Below, one piece after another: positions 37,085 to 50,084 of a DNA stretch of 64,000 bases. The position numbers and the translations under genes are program-made. Location of the stretch: positions 88,971,042 to 89,035,041 of the forward strand of contig NC_092808.1 in NCBI RefSeq assembly GCF_040954645.1, read 5' to 3'. How positions within the stretch are numbered: position 1 is the first letter of the stretch; every line of letters begins with the position of its first letter. The notes under the pieces were generated by a model. The model was not told the origin of the DNA and did no database searches. It saw only the letters and a program-made list of their open reading frames with translations. Origin of the DNA: Diabrotica undecimpunctata. Lineage: Eukaryota; Arthropoda; Insecta; Coleoptera; Chrysomelidae.

Positions 37085-37445
37085 GGAACTTCAAGATAAC
37101 TGATGGTTGGCAAGAAGAATGGGAGAAGAATGCACTGCCTGTCACCCTTAATGTGTCACGTATTGCAAGCAAGCCTTAAGGTTTCGATCAACCAAAATAA
37201 ATCTGGACCACAATGAACAGAATAAGGACAACCTGTGACAAGTTCTCTTGTTTAGTTTTCGGGTGGGGTGGGGTGGAGGGTATTCAGAAAATACCCTTCT
37301 TAATTTGCGATTGCCGTGCTGCAGGACAAACGGTTAAACATCTGATCCAATTAGATCCTATAGTGGCAATCCATCCAATTTCTTATTTGCGACCAAAGAA
37401 TCGATTGAATATATTTTTTAATTCAATGTTTGCTTTCAAAAATTA
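37085..37445 (+). pseudogene. LINE C-terminal region (R1/Jockey-like)
   Basis: Plus strand reads DGWQEEWEKNALPVTLNVSR, then IWTTMNRIRTTCDKFSCLVF, GWG and after a short G-rich insertion FLICDCRAAGQTVKHLIQLD. The pattern W..LNR.RT..G.......WG....C.CG...QT..H.....P is the C-terminal cysteine-histidine region of Jockey/R1-type LINEs. Tandem GGGGT repeats (37262-37280) interrupt it. Confidence 0.6.
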
Positions 37446-38584
37446 ATTATTCTCCTCTTTGTTCATACACAAAACTTAACCATGAGCCATACGATAAACA
37501 AATAAACTATAAGTGGCATGATATGAATTGGCTGTAGTATGATGTTAAAAAGCCAAGGAAAATCAAATACATATAAGAAAAACCTGACTTATGACAATTT
37601 TTTATAGAAGATTAATTTTTAGTTTGTTAAGAAACCATAACCATTTAGTGCATTATACGAACTTATTCATTACCAACAATTATTAAGATATGTGTACTGA
37701 GTGTTGTATTTTCAATGTCAGGCATTATATTTCAATAAACTCATTTTTCTGTACAAAAATTAGTTTGTACAAAAGATTAGAATTTTTTAATAGTATAATT
37801 TGCTTAAAGTGGAATTAAGAAAATATAAACGTATCATATTACAAAATACAGAATAATTAATAAATAATAATTAAAACTAAAAGTTTACTGTTACCATCAA
37901 ATATTAAACATTAGTAAAATGAACTAGATAGTGCCGGTTATTGAAGATAAGATATGTGGATATAATGTATGACAACGAAAACTACTGAATCGTAAAACAC
38001 AATGTTATTAGAAAAAAGAAAACTGTTAAAAAAGCATACATAAAAATGTTTTAAATGTAATTTGTCAGCGTATTTTACGAGTAATACTGACCTGTTCTTG
38101 TGTTGACAATAAGCAAGTTAAGCAGTTCATTACTTACGTATAGAAGCAGTTTGGTTTCCAAACCAAGATGAACACGTTCTAATATGTCGCCTTTCGTATA
38201 GGCATGTAATCACATGCATCTACAAACACACATCAAACATTAAACCATACATAAATTTAATTATGTCATGACTAATGAGCGAGTATGCTCAAATAAAGCA
38301 TGTGATAAAGCGAGATATTACGTCGGAGTTAAAGCACCCGAGAGTGGAAAATTTGAGAACATGTTTCTCTAAATGCAAGAAAATCAAAAAGATTGTGATA
38401 TCAACCAAAAATTATAATCGTTTAGATCAGTGCTTCCCAAACTTTCTTAGATCCGGCACCCGTTTTGACAAAAAATAGTTGGTGAACCCATTGTCTTGAT
38501 TATGCCCAGTTCATTCGCCATTTAATAACATTGCCAAATCAAGGAGAAGACCTGATACGCTATCGTAAGATTTGGTATAGTTGT
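37446..38584. other. Non-coding AT-rich region left of piggyBac
   Basis: No gene recognised. Confidence 0.4.
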
Positions 38585-41500
38585 TTAACACTAGAAAGTC
38601 GGGCTTAGCATACCTACCTAGAAAGCCCGAAGGGATCATTTTGGCCCCAAGTTCCTAAATCAATAAAAACCAAGTTTAGAATTAACTATTTATTTAAGAA
38701 TAAACAAAAAAATAAAAATAAACAGTTTTAAGAAATTATATAAACTCTTCACGATAAAATTTGATTTAATTTTTTAGTTTCATTTTAAACATTTGGAACA
38801 CCATACAGTTTGCAGTTTTTGGCATTTGCCACACATTGCCTTGTTACAGCCGTGGCACTCATTGGAAGTATGATTTCCTTTACAAAACATTTTTAACTGA
38901 CATTTTTTTCTTTTTTGGCTAGTAACAGTGCTGGTGGTTGGTAAATCCGGTGGTGCTGGGTATAGTACCAGATTTCGGGAGGCAAGATATGAAGCCCGTA
39001 ATTCTTCACACAGCTGAAGAATAAACTTACGACGACTGATTTTACTTCCAGTAACTTCTTTATAAATAATACATGCATTTATTGCTCCTAAGTCAAGAAT
39101 GTTATAAAACACGTGCATTGGCCATCGTCTTGAAGCAACTTTTGTAGTATAAAGACGCGCCATTTGGTCCTCTACATCAACCCTGTATTTTGTTTTATTA
39201 TAAAAACTTACTGTTTGAGGAAGTTTTTTTCCATCGACAGCAACATCCACTGATTGATGTAATGAACTCAACAAAATCACATTTTTGTGACTCTTTTCTT
39301 GGTATGCAGTAAGTGTTATCTTTTCGTCGCTCTGGAATATATGGGTAACATATAATTCTCCATTTTTACTCTTTACGCTTAGAGAAACTCCCTTTCTGTT
39401 GCGATTCAAAGTACCCACAAGACTTGTTGATTTATTTTGCAATGCCTTGGCCAATTTTAACGATGTAAAGTAGTTATCTGTCGCAACATTTTTGCCCTTT
39501 CCCAGTTGATTTTCCATTAACCGCAAAACAACATGTTCACCAACACTTGTATCTTTCTTGCGTAGATGATCAGTGCCAGTATAAGGGTAACCATTTACAA
39601 TATATTTTGATTCCACGCATGTCAAAAGCCAAAATTTTATGCCAAACTTATCCGGCTTATTTGATATGTACTGTGTGAACGGGCACCTGGCTTTAGAAGG
39701 CAGTAGTTGTTCGTCCACAGTAAGGTTTATTCCCGGTTTGTAACATGCACCACTATTTTCTATAAATCCATTCCAAACCGCAGAGGCTAGAGCAAAGGTT
39801 GTCGGTTTTCAATCGTTCAGATCTCGTTTGCTTTATGTCAAATCTGAGATATTTTATAATATCCTTGAATCTGTCTCGTGGCATAGTTTGCCTAAAAAAC
39901 TGAGGACCCCATACTGTTGACCACAAGCTGTTGGTTGGGAAATTTTTGGCGCCGTAGACTCCTCTTGCGTACATAAAAGTTATAGTCCATGTGTCATTTT
40001 TCAAACATCGATGTGCTTCTGCAATAGTGCATTCTTTTATATGACGTAACATGTTGTCGTTGATTATAAGATGCCAAGCACTTACCACACAATTGTCCCT
40101 CACGTTCCTTTTTGCATACGACGTAGGACCTGATTCCTCTTGATAAATGTTGTGCTGAGCGCGGCGTCCTGTAATGAGCAAACATTCAATGAATATGAAG
40201 ATACTAAAAATCATAATCTTACCAGGTACTGATCCAGAATCAATAACTTTCCACGTTGTTCCGTCTTTCGATTGTTCGGTGTCTCCGATTGAAATAGTTT
40301 TTCCTTGTTTACCTCTTTTTCTCTTGTGACTTGGCTTAGATGCACTTGGATTCACGATAAAATTAGCTGACTCGTGCTGTTGAGTTGTAGAAGCAGTGTT
40401 TACATAAATTGGTGAGTCTTGTACAATAAAACTTTCTAACTGCTCTGAAGCATCAGAGTCACTTGAATCATTATTTTGTGGTGGTGCGTATTGTTCATCG
40501 TCTGACTCATTATTTTCTGCAAATTCAGATTCACCTCCCGAAACATCTTCTTGTATTTTTCGTATTTCTTCAAGAAGTTCAAGCTCTGATAGTCCACGAC
40601 AAGACATCTTTACAGTCGTCTTGAATTTTCACAATTAAACGAATGTTTCAATATTCTAGAAACGAGAGTCAGCAGAACCTAATAAACCGTTCAATAAACA
40701 AAATAATTTCAGGGAACAAATAGTATTTAACAAAATACCTTCTATACAGCGTTCCACGTTAAGAAAATAACATTAGGCTTATGGAGATCAGTGTTGCCAA
40801 AACTCTCAGGCATGCGGTTTACTAGATTGTCGATATATTTTTGGAATTTCCATTTTCAATTAACATTTAACTGTAAAGTCAGAATAACAACTGAAGAACC
40901 TCAAAACCTTATTATCATTATGTAGTCTCAGAGAACGACATAAAATCGCTGACATACACGTACACCGTATTATTTTAAGTTGCAATTAGTAATAAGATAT
41001 ATGCATTCCAAGCGGTCCGTTTATTTGCTTTTCAATCTTTAATAGCCGGCAAAGTGCATGATTTAACTAAGCAATATTTTCTACTGATTTCTATGATTCA
41101 TGGTATATGATATTCTTACCGAAAAACAAATAAACTATCGTTACTATAATTAAAATAAGATAAAATAAAATAATCTTTTGTAAATACTATTTATTTAATT
41201 GAAATCATTTTCCCTACTTTTCATCTCTTGTTTCGAATGGGCACTTTTGGTCAATTACGTTAAAAAACATTAATTTAATTCATGTCCGTGAAAATGAAAA
41301 TACAAATTATACAGCCCTGAATCGCGCTTGTGTTCATCGTGGCATCGCTGCGCTTCTATCGTCCATAAGAAATACATGGCCCTATCTCCGCAATCTTATT
41401 TTCTTAACGTGAAACGCTCTATAGGAATAAACGTAAATAAACATAATTTTATCTATCCGAGAGAAAGTTAAAAGAAATCGTTAAATTTCCTAGAAAACGA

Positions 41501-41732
41501 TAATAATTAATACAGGGCCAGTTTGGCCCCTTCAGACTTTTATGGTAGGTTTGTTAGAAAATCCATTTAATAAATTTAGTAAACAATAGTTTTTTGCGTT
41601 AAATAAGACTTTGTATCAAAATATATCAAAAAATCATAAAATATGAAATTATTATTGTGTCAAATAAAAGAACTACAATAACTTCAAATCGCAACAGGGG
41701 CCAAATTGGCCCCTCCGACTTTCTAGTGTTAA
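38585..41732 (-). mobile_element. piggyBac-superfamily transposon with both ends
   Basis: The element proper is 38589-41728 (3140 bp). Its ends are perfect 14-bp inverted repeats CACTAGAAAGTCGG, flanked by TTAA at 38585-38588 and 41729-41732, the piggyBac target. Close to each end are GGCCCC-rich subterminal motifs (ATTTTGGCCCC near 38640; CAGTTTGGCCCCTTC near 41520; CCAAATTGGCCCCT near 41702) that may bind transposase. It carries one transposase gene with a single obvious frameshift, so it is recent. About 1.1 kb of non-coding sequence lies between the gene start and the right end. Confidence 0.95.
38780..40607 (-). pseudogene. piggyBac transposase (PGBD4-like), one frameshift
   Basis: Starts at the ATG at 40607 (MSCRGLSELELLEEIRK) with an acidic N-terminal tail (NNESDDEQYAPPQ, NNDSSDSDAS), then a basic patch (KPSHKRKRGKQGK) and the DDE_Tnp_1_7 domain: RRAQHNIYQEESGPTSYA, SLWSTVWGPQFFRQTM. 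Around 39800 one base is gained, moving the frame to FALASAVWNGFIENSG, then LTVDEQLLPSKARCPFTQY (first Asp), VATDNYFTSLKLA (second Asp) and YRVDVEDQMARLYTTK (third). The C-terminus has a Cys/His zinc ribbon (CKGNHTSNECHGCNKAMCGK and CSKC). A 54-base stretch at 40169-40222 has GTAAG...TTACAG borders on the coding strand and interrupts the conserved block just before RRAQHN, so it is probably a small in-frame intron. The enzyme would excise at TTAA sites. Confidence 0.9.
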
Positions 41733-42174
41733 TAGAGAAAAATATTTTTACTTGCGTTGGCTAAGAGCCCGTTATACAATTTCTTACGTTTTCCTTCTGC
41801 ATTTAACCAAGAGAAGGCGCTGCATTAGTGCCTAGATTTTTCTGGAATTGTAAATTTGATTTTAATAAGCGGGAAATCGTGATTAAACAACAAATGTTAC
41901 GTTGTTCTTCTGTAGTAAAGTGGTACGTAAATTATTAGTATTACATAGATATGAATAGTTTTCTAAAAAGATCATTTGAACCTTACGATCGTTAAGATCT
42001 ACGCTTAGAAATAAAAATAATAAAAGGAAAAACAGATCTTAAAGTGATGAGTATCTTAAATATGACTTTAACAGTTAGTTGGAATAAGTTTTGCCTTCGA
42101 ATTCATACAAAAAAAAGAAGTCAGTAGAATTATATAAAAGAAAGTTAAGGTCTTTAACTCCCAATGAATTTGTT
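41733..42174. other. Spacer between piggyBac and a LINE fragment
   Basis: No gene recognised. Confidence 0.4.
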
Positions 42175-42670
42175 TAATCTACTATATGCGAGGCGTTTGT
42201 TGCGACCATCCCACTTCCATTTCGACGAAGCTGCTTGTTCAATAACGTTTTTTACTTTTGTTCTCTCACTAATTTATAAATTAGTTTGATGTTCCCAAAG
42301 TGAAATGCCCAGCATCTGTCGTTCCATGGATCTTTGAGTTTTCCTCAACTTTTCCAAATTTGCTTTGGTGAATGTCCATTGCTGTGCTCCATATCTTGTT
42401 TTATGAGTTTCTGAGGTATCTTTTTTTATTTTTTAGTATGTAAGACAGCTTTCTAAAGCCCATCCCATTCTTACTCTTCTACTTATATCTATTGATTGGT
42501 TTTCTTTTTTTTTAGTTTTTAATTTTGACCCAGATAGTCGTTTTCATCCACATTTTCCACAATGGTTCCCTGCACTGTTATGACCAGGTTGTCATCTTTG
42601 TTTGTAACGCTTTGTCTTCGTTTTGTTGAGGTTCATTAAAATTCTTTGTATTTGGATTTTATATGTAACT
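42175..42670 (-). pseudogene. LINE ORF2 C-terminal fragment
   Basis: Minus strand, with frame changes, reads YGAQQWTFTKANLEKLRKTQ and RSMERQMLGISLWEHQTNL, then ISERTKVKNVIEQAASSKWK with WDGRNK. This is the post-RT part of the LINE group seen at 21.3 and 32.9 kb. RT is absent. A degenerate lead-in extends to about 42670. Confidence 0.65.
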
Positions 42671-42789
42671 GTACCATCATGCTCATTTACATATTTAGGT
42701 ACATATTTACAATATGTCTAAAAGGAGCAAATGTCCCAAATAAATGTAAGAAAGCATTTATTTAATCGGTATGCAAAAAAGGCGGTAGG

Positions 42790-43800
42790 TAGAAGTGTAA
42801 AAATTACCGAGGTATCAGTGGTTTGTGCTCGATTGGACGACTATATGGAACACATTATTAAAACTCGAATAGAAATAATATGACAGAAAGTGATTTTTTG
42901 AGCTGGGCGTTGATACATTGGTAATATATTTGATTTAAGACGGCTTATTAAAAAACAATCCAAGAAGAATAGACCCGTTTACCTAACTTTTGTAGACCTC
43001 CCAAAGGCTTATGATAGTGCACCACTCTCGGGACTGTGGCCCGCATTGCAAAAACAAGGCATTAAACACGCAATTATAAAAGCTGTGCAAAATCTATACC
43101 ATGATGCGGCGACTAGTATATAGATGAGCGTAAAATTAACTCTACTTTTTACAGTCTCAAAAAGACTAAGATGTTTAAGGTATCCATGAATGAAGCCTTA
43201 AAAGACTGGAAAAGAAAATGCGGTAGGATGGAAATACCAATAGGAGAGATGGCATTCTATACTCTTCTATGTGCTGACGATCAAGGTATCATAGCAGTTG
43301 ATCTGGATTACAAGAAAAGTCAGGTGAATATGGGCTGGAAAAAAGAAGAGCTCAGGATTGAGAATGATATGGTTAAAAATTACTGAGAATTTTAAATATC
43401 TAGGTCACATTTTGTAGCACAGAGTATTTATCTGATATAGACGTTAATAATAAAATAGCTCAAGGTAAGGCAATTTTTGAATCTGAGGTATTATGGAATA
43501 ACAATGTTACAAGAGACACTAAACGTCTGATTTATAAGGCAATATTAGAAAGTGTATCTATATATGGATCTGAAGTTTAGATACAAAACAAGAGAAAAAG
43601 AAAAAGATTAAAGGCCATGGAGATGGAATACTAGACAAGATTGAATTGACAAGCAATTGAGTATGAGGTATTATGGAATGATAAAGTTACAAAAGACATT
43701 AAACGTCTGATCAATAAGGCTGGATACTAAACAAGAGAAAAAAAAATAAAGGCCAAGGAGATGGAATCCTGAAGAAGAAGCTATATGATCTCCCAGCATG
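42790..43800 (+). pseudogene. Degenerate LINE reverse transcriptase
   Basis: Plus strand contains YRGISVVCSIGRLYG (RT motif near 42810-42850), RPVYLTFVDLPKAYDSAPLS (motif A, catalytic Asp kept) and LLCADDQGIIA near 43265-43300 (motif C; LFADDQ type), then FKYLGHIL-like codons and YKAILESVSIYGSEV. Within the 3' part a block of about 175 bp is partly duplicated: GAGGTATTATGGAATAACAA at 43487 and GAGGTATTATGGAATGATAA at 43663. This FADDQ-type LINE differs from the YADDT group at 12-14 kb. Multiple stops. Confidence 0.7.
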
Positions 43801-44047
43801 AACACATAAGAAATGATAAGATCAGATTAAGGATGCAAGTAGAAGGCAATAACTCGATACGATTAATACCAATAATAAAAAGCAGTTTATATGGTATGGA
43901 CAATAGCGGCAAGGTATTTTGGTTAAAATGTTTGAATTGACTGTGCATTGACAAATTCGCTGTGCATGTCTATATTAACTGGTAATGAAACCTGTATATA
44001 TTACTGTAAGCCCGAAATGAAAAAAAAATCAATCAAATCAAATATTC

Positions 44048-44053
<6 letters not shown>

Positions 44054-44140
<87 letters not shown>
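44054..44140. repeat. (TA)n array, left part
   Basis: Uninterrupted TA dinucleotides ending exactly at the Tc1 terminal repeat. Together with 45622-45779 and 51488-51535 it appears to be one array split by two insertions. Confidence 0.95.
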
Positions 44141-45779
<1,639 letters not shown>

Positions 45780-45781
45780 AT

Positions 45782-47186
45782 TGTGATATTTAAAGTCTTG
45801 GTGCGCCAAGCAATAATTAGCTAATTAATTTTTTTGATTAATTAAAATTATTTAAATGATATGATTATGACTTTATCACAATTTTTAATTCTTTTATCTC
45901 AGGGTTAAATTCGTGCTTCAATATCTATGCTATTACATGTGAAAGGTAAGGTCCAGAGAATACCGGAATAATAAAAAACACATATGATCTAACACTATAT
46001 ATTGAAATAAAAATAATGAAATAATTCACACTCAAACGTTTTCAATAAACAGACCTCATATAAGGATTCTCAAAATTTTGTTCTCCGTACGTGAACAATC
46101 AAAATTTATGGTACAAACAATATTAATTGAAATCTCAAAATCCCAAACTATTCTAACTCTCCTAATCAAAATATTTATATCCTTTCTAAATTACGTGTAA
46201 AAATTGTGTTATCAATAAAAGAAAAAAACTGCAGAAAACAAAAATATCTCTCTCTGATGATGAGTGGTCCAAATCCTTGTTCCTTGTAGACTGTATTATC
46301 TCCTCTCAACCGCTCCCTATGTAATCAGCAATCTTACACAGATTGTTGCAAGTATATCGTCCTTAATGATCTCCTTCAAAAGCACAAATCATTCAAATTA
46401 TGATAGCCTTTCTCCTCTCGATAAACTGAATCTCTCGTTGGCCCGAGTGAAAAATGACTCTTGGAATATCTTCTCTTTACGATAAACTGAATCTCTCGTT
46501 GGCCTGAACAGTGACTCTTGGAATATAAGTAGAGAAATATGACTTACAATATTTTGCTGCTTCAGCCTCTGTCAGATACACTAACTCCACAAAAACTCAC
46601 TAACATTCAACACTACTGCTTGCTACATTTCAGGAACCGCCAGAGAACAATCACTGTTCCTCTTACAGACTTGGAAACCAACTGCCTATCTTTTCTCTCT
46701 CCTCAATCTCGCTAAACTTTTTCCTACATACTTATCCCACCTTTTTCAATCTCCGCCAATCAAAACTCGTCACAATTCCCCCATTTTTTCATTTCGATAA
46801 CAAACAAATTTTTACCTATAATTATAAAATTTCCTAAAACTTATTTACAAATAATATTTTCTATAATTCTTAAAAACTAACAAAAACCTCTTTCTAAAAT
46901 CTCTTCTATTTGTCTCTAATCACTGCATTAATGTATTTTGGAAAACCCCGTTCAATTGTCTTTTTGTTTTCACTTAAAATTATGCGGGTCACTCAAGTAT
47001 AACAAAGAAATAATTTATGCAAAGCTTACATTTTGTTTAGTACAGGTAATTCAAGAAATTAATAACTCTCCTTCTTCGAAATGTTTGTTGGATATTATCC
47101 TACTTATCTGAATTATTTTAATGTTATTGAATTTTGAAATATTTTTAAACAAACCAATATTTTTCTCGATTTTACATATCATAACA
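45782..47186 (-). repeat. 3' LTR (left copy)
   Basis: 1405 bp. Contains a local tandem duplication of about 62 bp around CGATAAACTGAATCTCTCGT (46418-46500), which is also in the other LTR, so it predates the insertion. Confidence 0.92.
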
Positions 47187-47200
47187 AATCCCCGCCATTT
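47187..47200 (-). other. Polypurine tract
   Basis: On the minus strand AAATGGCGGGGATT directly precedes the TG of the 3' LTR, the place and composition expected of the plus-strand priming site. Confidence 0.75.
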
Positions 47201-47281
47201 GATCTGCCGAAAACTCTTTGGTAAATTTTAAAAATGACAAAAGTTTTCTAGGATCAAATTATTTCACTATGTTATTAAAAT

Positions 47282-49675
47282 CTATTCATGATATTGATAG
47301 ATGTCGTGAATGTTAAAATACCCCGTATATTGCCTGTCTTTATACGGGATTGGATATATTTTCGTTTTAAATTTTTCCAAGTATTTTCCCTTAAAAGAAA
47401 GTTCATAATTTTTAACCACTTGATTTACTTTATTAACAAAATCTCCATGGTTTCCTAAAATCTTCTCTATTTCCTTCTCCATGTTTTTTCCACAATTTAT
47501 GTTTCTTTCATCCACCTTTTGTTCACATGTGTTCACTGTCCATAATACTTCTTCACAAAATTCTGGATTCTCGTCCATCAGTGCCATTTTTTCTTCTGTT
47601 TTCTTTTTATCCTCTAATTCCCTTTGGTATTCCGAGCACCATGTTTCTATTCCTTTCATTTCTCTGATGATACCTTCTTTTTCTTCCTGCTTCCATTCTG
47701 TTTTATCGTCGGTTGCCAACAATTCTTCTGTACCTTCTATTTCCTGTTTTTCTCTGGTCTCCATCTTATTTTCCTGCTTTCTTGTCGAACTCTTCTTCTT
47801 TTTCTTCCTTCTCTTTTTCTTTTCTGTTAGATCTTGTTCTTGTACTTTCGGTTTATCCTCTACAGTCATATCGATTTCTTTGCGTTTTTCCTGTGCATTG
47901 ATCCTTCCAGAATTTGTTTTCCTATCTGTTTGCTTTTCTTCTCCTGTGTTGTCTGGTTCTGCTCTGATTTCCAGTTTATTTTCCGAAAAATTTATGGTGA
48001 TATCTTTTTTCCTCAATTCATCAATTCTCGCTATCATATCATGATTTAAATCTTCAATCACCACACATTTCATAATATGGAATTTGTTTCCCACTCTTAT
48101 CTGTACTCCCAAGCCTTCGTTTACTGTCGTCAAATTTTTATTGTTTGCACCCACTAAATCAACCCTAGGAATCTTATACACAAATCTGTCCAAATTTAAT
48201 TCTTTTACTAGTTTTTTATTGATTAGCGATATCTCCGATCCAGAATCAATCACAATTTTAATCGCTTTATGTTTTATAAATGCATCTAAAAATATTAGAT
48301 TAGAATTAGAAATTTGTCTGTCGTTTCCTATTGCTACATGATTCATCTCCCTTCTATTTTGTTGTTGGAAGCTCTGGTTATTTCCATCGTCCCTTTGTTC
48401 GTTAGTATTCCTATTCGGAGGATTTTGTGCATCTATATTCCTGTTGTGATTTTCATATGTTCTCTGTTGTGTGTCATTCCTGTTATCGTAATTTTGTTGT
48501 CTATTGTAATTATTGTAATTTCTCGGCCTATATTCGTTTGTTGATCTGGGATGTCGGTTTCTCTGTTCATAATTTGATGAATACCTTCTTTCCGCTCCAT
48601 TATATTGGTCATGTTGTCTTCTATTTCTCATTTCTTTTCTTTTCGCTTCTTTTAATTGAAGGAATTGGCACAAACTATCAATATTTTGATAGTTTCTCAA
48701 AATCACGTGATCTTCCAACGTTTCCTCAAAATGTCTGCTGATCATTTCTACCAGCTGTTCGGTAGAATATTTGTATTCTAGATATTTTGAATTGTTATAT
48801 ATCTGCAAAGCATATCTTTCTTCAGATATTCCCATTTTTTCGTGATATTTTCCATTCTGTAGCTCTTGGTTGATTTCTCTCTGTTTATTTTTCCCCCAGA
48901 AATAGTTGAGAAATTTATTTTCAAAATCTGTCCAATTTTCAAACTCATCTTCCTTGCTTTCATACCATAACGCTGCTCCTTCTTTCATATGGTTTCTAAT
49001 TGTTTCTTTGCAATCGTCAAAATATCTAATATGTTGTAATTTGGTTTTCAAATTTTTGACAAACGGTACTGGGTGTGTTTTCCGAATATCCCCGCCAAAT
49101 TGTATTTTCGCCTCGCTTGTTCCATGGATGATAACTTCTTTTCTCTCTACCCCTCTTAGTTCAATTTCTGCCATTTGTTTTTCATTTTGCTTTAATCTTC
49201 TTTCTACTTCCTTCCTGTCTTCTTGTAGCGCATTTTCAAATTTTATTTCTAATCCCTCCAAATTATCTTTAATTCTCATTTCTTGTTCTTTCATATTATT
49301 TTTAATTTCATTAATCTCTTCTATTTGTTGTATCAGTTCTTTCTTTATCCCCTCAACACATCCTTTAATTTCCTGTTCATAGTTTTCCAGACGCTGCTCT
49401 ATATTGCTCATTGTTTGTTTTGTTTCCCGTTGGTTTTCTTCCATTGTTTGTTTTGTTTCATCCATTATGTGTTTTGTTTCCAGTTGATTTTTATCCATTT
49501 TTTGTGACTGGAGTTGCATTAGTTGTAATATTTTATCTATTCCTGATAGTTCTTTTCTCTCCTCAACTATTGTCACATTTCCTTCATTATCCGATACTTC
49601 TTCCAAAATTGTTTCATCTTCTCTGTTATCCTCCTTCCTTTCCTGCATTTTACTTTGTCTCCTTGTGACAGACAT
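47282..49675 (-). CDS. Gag-protease polyprotein of the LTR element
   Basis: About 797 residues from the ATG at 49675 (MSVTRRQSKMQERK); an upstream in-frame TTG is less likely as start. Residues about 30-190: Glu/Gln/Lys-rich coiled coil. About 190-350: retrotransposon Gag domain (EGAALWYESKEDEFENWTDF, NKFLNYFWG, and the REINQELQNGKYHEKMGISE block). About 360-450: Asn/Arg/Gln/Tyr-rich tract with no CCHC zinc knuckle, presumably the RNA-binding nucleocapsid substitute. About 470-585: retropepsin-like domain with catalytic IDSGSEISLINKKL. Then a Lys-rich stretch (KKKRRKKKKKSS) and a charged segment. The last residues (KYLEKFKTKIYPIPYKDR) resemble the very start of a gypsy RT, after which the frame stops. 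The frame has no break over 2.4 kb, suggesting recent selection or age. It would form the particle and cleave itself. Confidence 0.88.
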   Translation of the reverse strand: MSVTRRQSKMQERKEDNREDETILEEVSDNEGNVTIVEERKELSGIDKILQLMQLQSQKMDKNQLETKHIMDETKQTMEENQRETKQTMSNIEQRLENYEQEIKGCVEGIKKELIQQIEEINEIKNNMKEQEMRIKDNLEGLEIKFENALQEDRKEVERRLKQNEKQMAEIELRGVERKEVIIHGTSEAKIQFGGDIRKTHPVPFVKNLKTKLQHIRYFDDCKETIRNHMKEGAALWYESKEDEFENWTDFENKFLNYFWGKNKQREINQELQNGKYHEKMGISEERYALQIYNNSKYLEYKYSTEQLVEMISRHFEETLEDHVILRNYQNIDSLCQFLQLKEAKRKEMRNRRQHDQYNGAERRYSSNYEQRNRHPRSTNEYRPRNYNNYNRQQNYDNRNDTQQRTYENHNRNIDAQNPPNRNTNEQRDDGNNQSFQQQNRREMNHVAIGNDRQISNSNLIFLDAFIKHKAIKIVIDSGSEISLINKKLVKELNLDRFVYKIPRVDLVGANNKNLTTVNEGLGVQIRVGNKFHIMKCVVIEDLNHDMIARIDELRKKDITINFSENKLEIRAEPDNTGEEKQTDRKTNSGRINAQEKRKEIDMTVEDKPKVQEQDLTEKKKRRKKKKKSSTRKQENKMETREKQEIEGTEELLATDDKTEWKQEEKEGIIREMKGIETWCSEYQRELEDKKKTEEKMALMDENPEFCEEVLWTVNTCEQKVDERNINCGKNMEKEIEKILGNHGDFVNKVNQVVKNYELSFKGKYLEKFKTKIYPIPYKDRQYTGYFNIHDIYQYHE

Positions 49676-50055
49676 GTTGTTACTTTTTGTTATTGTTTTT
49701 GTCCCCGCCAAATGTGAAATTTTACAACACTCTATATGTTTCAGAACACGACAATATTTCTCCCCAAATGTATTAAATTTTCACGACAAATATCGAATAT
49801 GCAATCAGTAAAATTCAAATAATTCAAAATAAATATCAAATGTACGATTGGTAAAGAAAATAAAATCAAATAATTCAATAGCAGTAAATATCCACTAACT
49901 ACGATCAATCAATAAATCAAATTTATATTCCCTGGAAAAATTGTCAAAATACTTTCAAATTCAAATTCCCTCAATGTTATATGTTTTTATCTCTGGATCA
50001 CCTGTACTTATTCCAGATCTCTTTCCCTTCCTTCAAATGTAAAGCTGCGATATTT

Positions 50056-50079
50056 TCAAGCCCCACGTTTTGGAAGCCA
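50056..50079 (-). other. Primer-binding site (tRNA-Lys-like)
   Basis: Five bases after the 5' LTR the minus strand reads TGGCTTCCAAAACGTGGGGC followed by TTGAA. An insect tRNA-Lys 3' end would give TGGCGCCCAACGTGGGGCTC; the AACGTGGGGCT core agrees, with differences near the TGGC. So the primer is probably tRNA-Lys with imperfect match. Confidence 0.65.
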
Positions 50080-50084
50080 GTTAT

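Noticed and set aside
46264..46485. 73-residue frame present in both LTRs (also 50565-50786)
   Set aside because: Present twice only because it lies in the LTR; no known motif, and it is on the antisense strand of the element.
47481..49668. Plus-strand frames opposite the Gag-protease gene
   Set aside because: Ser/Phe/Leu-rich antisense shadows of a Lys/Glu/Asn-rich gene, with no motif of their own.
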